In this document: in pieces, positions 61,302 to 64,000 of the stretch | Layout of the letters: every line of letters begins with the position of its first letter | Numbering within the stretch: the first letter of the stretch is position 1 | Source: Eustoma russellianum | Lineage: Eukaryota; Streptophyta; Magnoliopsida; Gentianales; Gentianaceae | Length of the DNA stretch: 64,000 nt | Reading direction: 5' to 3' | Assembly: GCA_036186865.1 (NCBI GenBank) | Contig: AP025062.1 | Location: 33,614,631-33,678,630, forward strand | Position numbers and translations under genes: made by a program | Notes under the pieces: model-generated | What the model was told of the DNA's origin: nothing | The model's input: only the letters and a program-made list of their open reading frames with translations | The model's database searches: none

Positions 61302-63277
61302 ATGCTGTCTCACAAACAAGCAGCACATGCAAATCCTCCAATGTGGATGGTGGATTACAACGACCAGGTCAAGGAGATCAGTTATGACGCGGCGCATAAC
61401 CGGAAAAGGTTTCGCCGCCTCATCCCAAAGCCTAGTCATGAAGGAGCTCCATGCTCCATGGTTGCGGCATCTTCTTACTGCAGTAGCTTTTACAACACTG
61501 ATGCTTTTTCATGGAATAGCAAATTGGGTATGTCAGCAATCAATCTACTTCAAATTTCTATGTTATTACGACTCTTTCCTTCTCTTTATTTTTAAACTAA
61601 CGGTGTAACACAAAGGACTTCTCAAAGGGTCACTCATTATGGTACTGTTCTTGCTTAAACATTTTTCAACTTAGGAGTACTCATGGGATCCGTTACTATG
61701 TCTCTTATGCTTACGTCCAAACACGTTTAACTTCAATGTAATGATCATGGGATCCGTTAGTGTCTCTTGCTCATCTTTTGCTATTCTTTCAGCCAATGAA
61801 AGTAAGCTGCAGCGAGGGAAAGTGGATAACACAGAGCCCTTAGTGAGCTCAAGGTGGAATCCAGCTCCAGAGCAAGTAATGGCCCTGCAAGAAATGTATG
61901 AACGCGGCGTAAGAACGCCGTCAGCTGATGAAATTCAACTAATTGCTGCTAAGCTCCGGCAGTTCGGTAAGATTGAAGGCAAGAATGTCTTCTACTGGTT
62001 CCAAAACCATAAAGCCAGAGAAAGGCAGAAGCGGCGGCGGCAACCCGACTCTTCTCCTTTAAAACATGCAAATGATATGCAAGTCCCAGACACAAAATTA
62101 GATTTGGGTATCGTATTTCAAACATTATTTTATTTCTCAACTTTACGTTTAGAAGTGATTCTCCGTGATGGATTAATTTGAAATGACATAGGAGTTGTTC
62201 TTATTTACAGGGTCGAGGTGGAACATTTTGGATGCTCAAGAAAAGATGAATTCCACCTCTTCCTTAAACTGCAACAACCTTCTAAAGGTTGGCTTCGTTT
62301 CTTATTTTATAAACCCCTGGGCACTCCAAACCCCCAAGAGAAAGAAACAATATCACTTTAAGTGTTAAATATGCATGTGTAGCAATTTTGAAATTTGTAG
62401 TTTCTATTCCTTTTTCCTTTTCTTTTTTTGTCATATCATACTACAACGTAATTTCCATCGCCAAAATAGAATTCCCACTCATACTTGAGTATGGAATGTC
62501 AAACTTGTGCTACATTAGAACAATCCATGCAAAAACATTCTTTTCCTAAGGCAGCTCCCTGTACATCTATAGTATGTTCATTATGCATCAAATGTCTTGC
62601 AAAACTCGATACACACACATATATATATTCTTTTCTGTATCTTTTCTTCCATGTGAAAAATCTTTTATCTTATGTGATTAGGAAGGTCAAAAAGACACAC
62701 AAATTGCAAGGTGAGCTTTTGAATGATGAAAAATCCATGTTCTTCGAAAATTGAGAGCTGCAGAATAGGCCTGTTTCTTTTCTCTCCAAAGAGCAGGATT
62801 TCTTGAACACATTGCAAATATACACTGCTTTACATTCTTGTATTATTTCAGAGCTCTTCATCAATGCATACAGCAGTGGAAACAGAAAGCAGAACCAATG
62901 GATGGACTCGTTTGGATGAGAGAGAAAACCAGCTGCAAAAAAATATCCACACCACAATAACAAAGACATCAAGCCCTCTTGTAGAGCTGTCTTTCACGCC
63001 ATCCCACTTGAACTCTAATAGCAAAACATGCATTTCAGAAGCTCTATGCTCAGGACAAAAAGAGCAATCAAGTGCAGTAAGCTTATACATCTCTTCGCTA
63101 CCAAAGGATGAAGTTTTGATCAAGTTAGATCTTAAGAGAAGGAAGAATCAGATGCTTCAGCTTTTTCCGCTTCGCGATGACGATCCATGGAGGCCTAGAA
63201 GTAGTGAAGAAGAGGAAAAAGTGGCTACTACCATGGCTGCTAAGTTTGCTCCAACAAAGTTTTATAAGTTCCTTTAA
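61302..63277 (+). CDS. WUSCHEL-related homeobox protein, WOX1/MAW/STF type
   Basis: Exons proposed by splice consensus and phase: 61302-61527, 61793-62107, 62211-62287, an optional 29-nt exon 62682-62710, and 62852 or 62854-63277. Both versions keep one frame (about 347 or 356 residues). The N-terminus has MWMVDYND (from 61341) and RFRRLIPKP, like the MWMVGYNEGG...LRPLIPRP of the WOX1 clade. The first in-frame ATG is 61302, adding 13 residues; 61341 is the start favoured by homology. The homeodomain runs SSRWNPAPEQVMALQEMYE to NVFYWFQNHKARERQKRRR. Later come NGWTRLDEREN (clade GWIQFDEGE) and the WUS box MLQLFPLRDDDP, the repression motif. The C-terminus FAPTKFYKFL stops before the expected FLPLKN-type STF box is complete. 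In relatives this nuclear transcription factor promotes leaf-blade and petal outgrowth; that role here is by family. A second copy lies at 23533-24945. Confidence 0.9.
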
Positions 63278-63479
63278 GAAAATATGATAAATTGTTTAGC
63301 TTTTTTACATATGATTTATGGTATTAGACGTGTTCTAATTCTTGAACAAAGAAGTTTTGCATGACGTGCTATTAGAATCACATGTTTTTTGGCATGCAAA
63401 TTCGATGATTCGTTGTTTCTTTTTTTTTTTAATGAAATATTTTGACTATTATGTCTGTAAGGCTAAGCGAAAGGATTTT
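63278..63479 (+). other. WOX 3' flank
   Basis: AT-rich 3' UTR or flank, with a poly-T run near 63420. Similarity to the upstream partial copy ends at 63320. Confidence 0.6.
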
Positions 63480-64000
63480 TGTAGCGCCCGCTTTCGAACC
63501 CTAGTACCTGAAACGGTACACCCGCCGTAGTCTTCTAAGAGAACTACAAGACATCGAACTAACTTCTCACACGTCAGAAAAGACGTGAAAATTTTTCGCA
63601 AAGACGATAAATATAAACGTTCAATTAAAATCTCATCCATAAATAATTCAGATGAAAATACAGAGTAAGTACTTGGGTTGACGAGACCCGACACGCCATA
63701 GTATGAAGTCAAAAGTCTAAAACTAGAGGTACAATGGAAAGTCTATGTGAAACCCTAAAACAAGAAGTAATCGGCCGCATGGTCTCGCTAGCTCTTATGC
63801 ACGACCGTCACTCCGCCCACTCAGCCATGTCAGCCCCGTCTTCAACAAAAATATAGTCGTACTCGTCCTCATGCTTACTCGAAAGAGAGAGAGGAGAAGT
63901 AGGGGTGAGTGATGTGGCATCACCCAGTAGACGCCTGTCTCGATCCAACACAAGCAAGCATACAACAATGACGTATACGCACATAATCACATAATACAGA
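63480..64000 (-). repeat. LTR of another family-G element, cut by the window end
   Basis: It begins TGTAGCGCCCGC and carries the family's ACGGTACACCCGCCGTAGTC-like block near 63510, matching 29953, 34855 and 16862 in layout. It is the LTR edge of a - strand element inserted about 200 bp past the WOX stop. The frames at 63449-63712 and 63808-63990 lie in the LTR and are not genes. Confidence 0.75.

Overview
The window is nuclear DNA from a flowering plant, most likely a eudicot. It is AT-rich, intron-bearing and made mostly of nested transposable elements. It holds one convincing host gene, a WUSCHEL-related homeobox gene of the WOX1/MAEWEST/STENOFOLIA/LAM1 type at the right end (about 61.3-63.3 kb, + strand). 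A truncated, nearly identical copy of that gene lies 38.4 kb upstream at 23.5-24.9 kb. The species cannot be named from the sequence.

Layout. 1-15.0 kb: rearranged Sirevirus-like Ty1/Copia debris, with three long LTRs (4523-7498, 8499-11175, 12393-15010), clusters of polypurine tracts, an RNase H/RT remnant and two gag remnants. One element is inserted inside the pol gene of another. 15.0-23.3 kb: Ty3/Gypsy gag and RT fragments with a - strand LTR, followed by a + strand LTR of a second element. 23.5-24.9 kb: the WOX fragment, ending exactly where a CACTA (En/Spm) transposon begins. 24.9-45.7 kb: the CACTA transposon, with a broken TNP2-type transposase and a Transposase_24-type second gene on the - strand. 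It is split by a complete gene-less LTR element (29953-36827, 5-bp target duplication GCTTC) and by a 5'-truncated L1-type LINE (about 40.03-43.93 kb). 45.7-50.8 kb: another member of the gene-less LTR family, whose LTR carries a LINE 3' fragment. 51.1-58.2 kb: a young, almost intact Ty1/Copia element on the - strand. 58.2-61.3 kb: the WOX upstream region with a possible MITE. 63480 to the end: the start of one more LTR of the same gene-less/Gypsy family, about 200 bp past the WOX stop codon.

There is no operon-like logic here. The interest lies in how the elements are built and how they bear on the WOX gene. The strongest unexplained signals are covarying hairpins in the LINE 3' UTR; a Copia primer-binding region complementary to its own LTR rather than to a tRNA 3' end; repeated MSA-like (MYB3R) sites in that Copia promoter; an LTR family in which each member carries a different short tandem array at a similar place; and a WOX protein whose C-terminal STF-type box is cut short in both copies. 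No CRISPR array, rRNA or tRNA gene was recognised.
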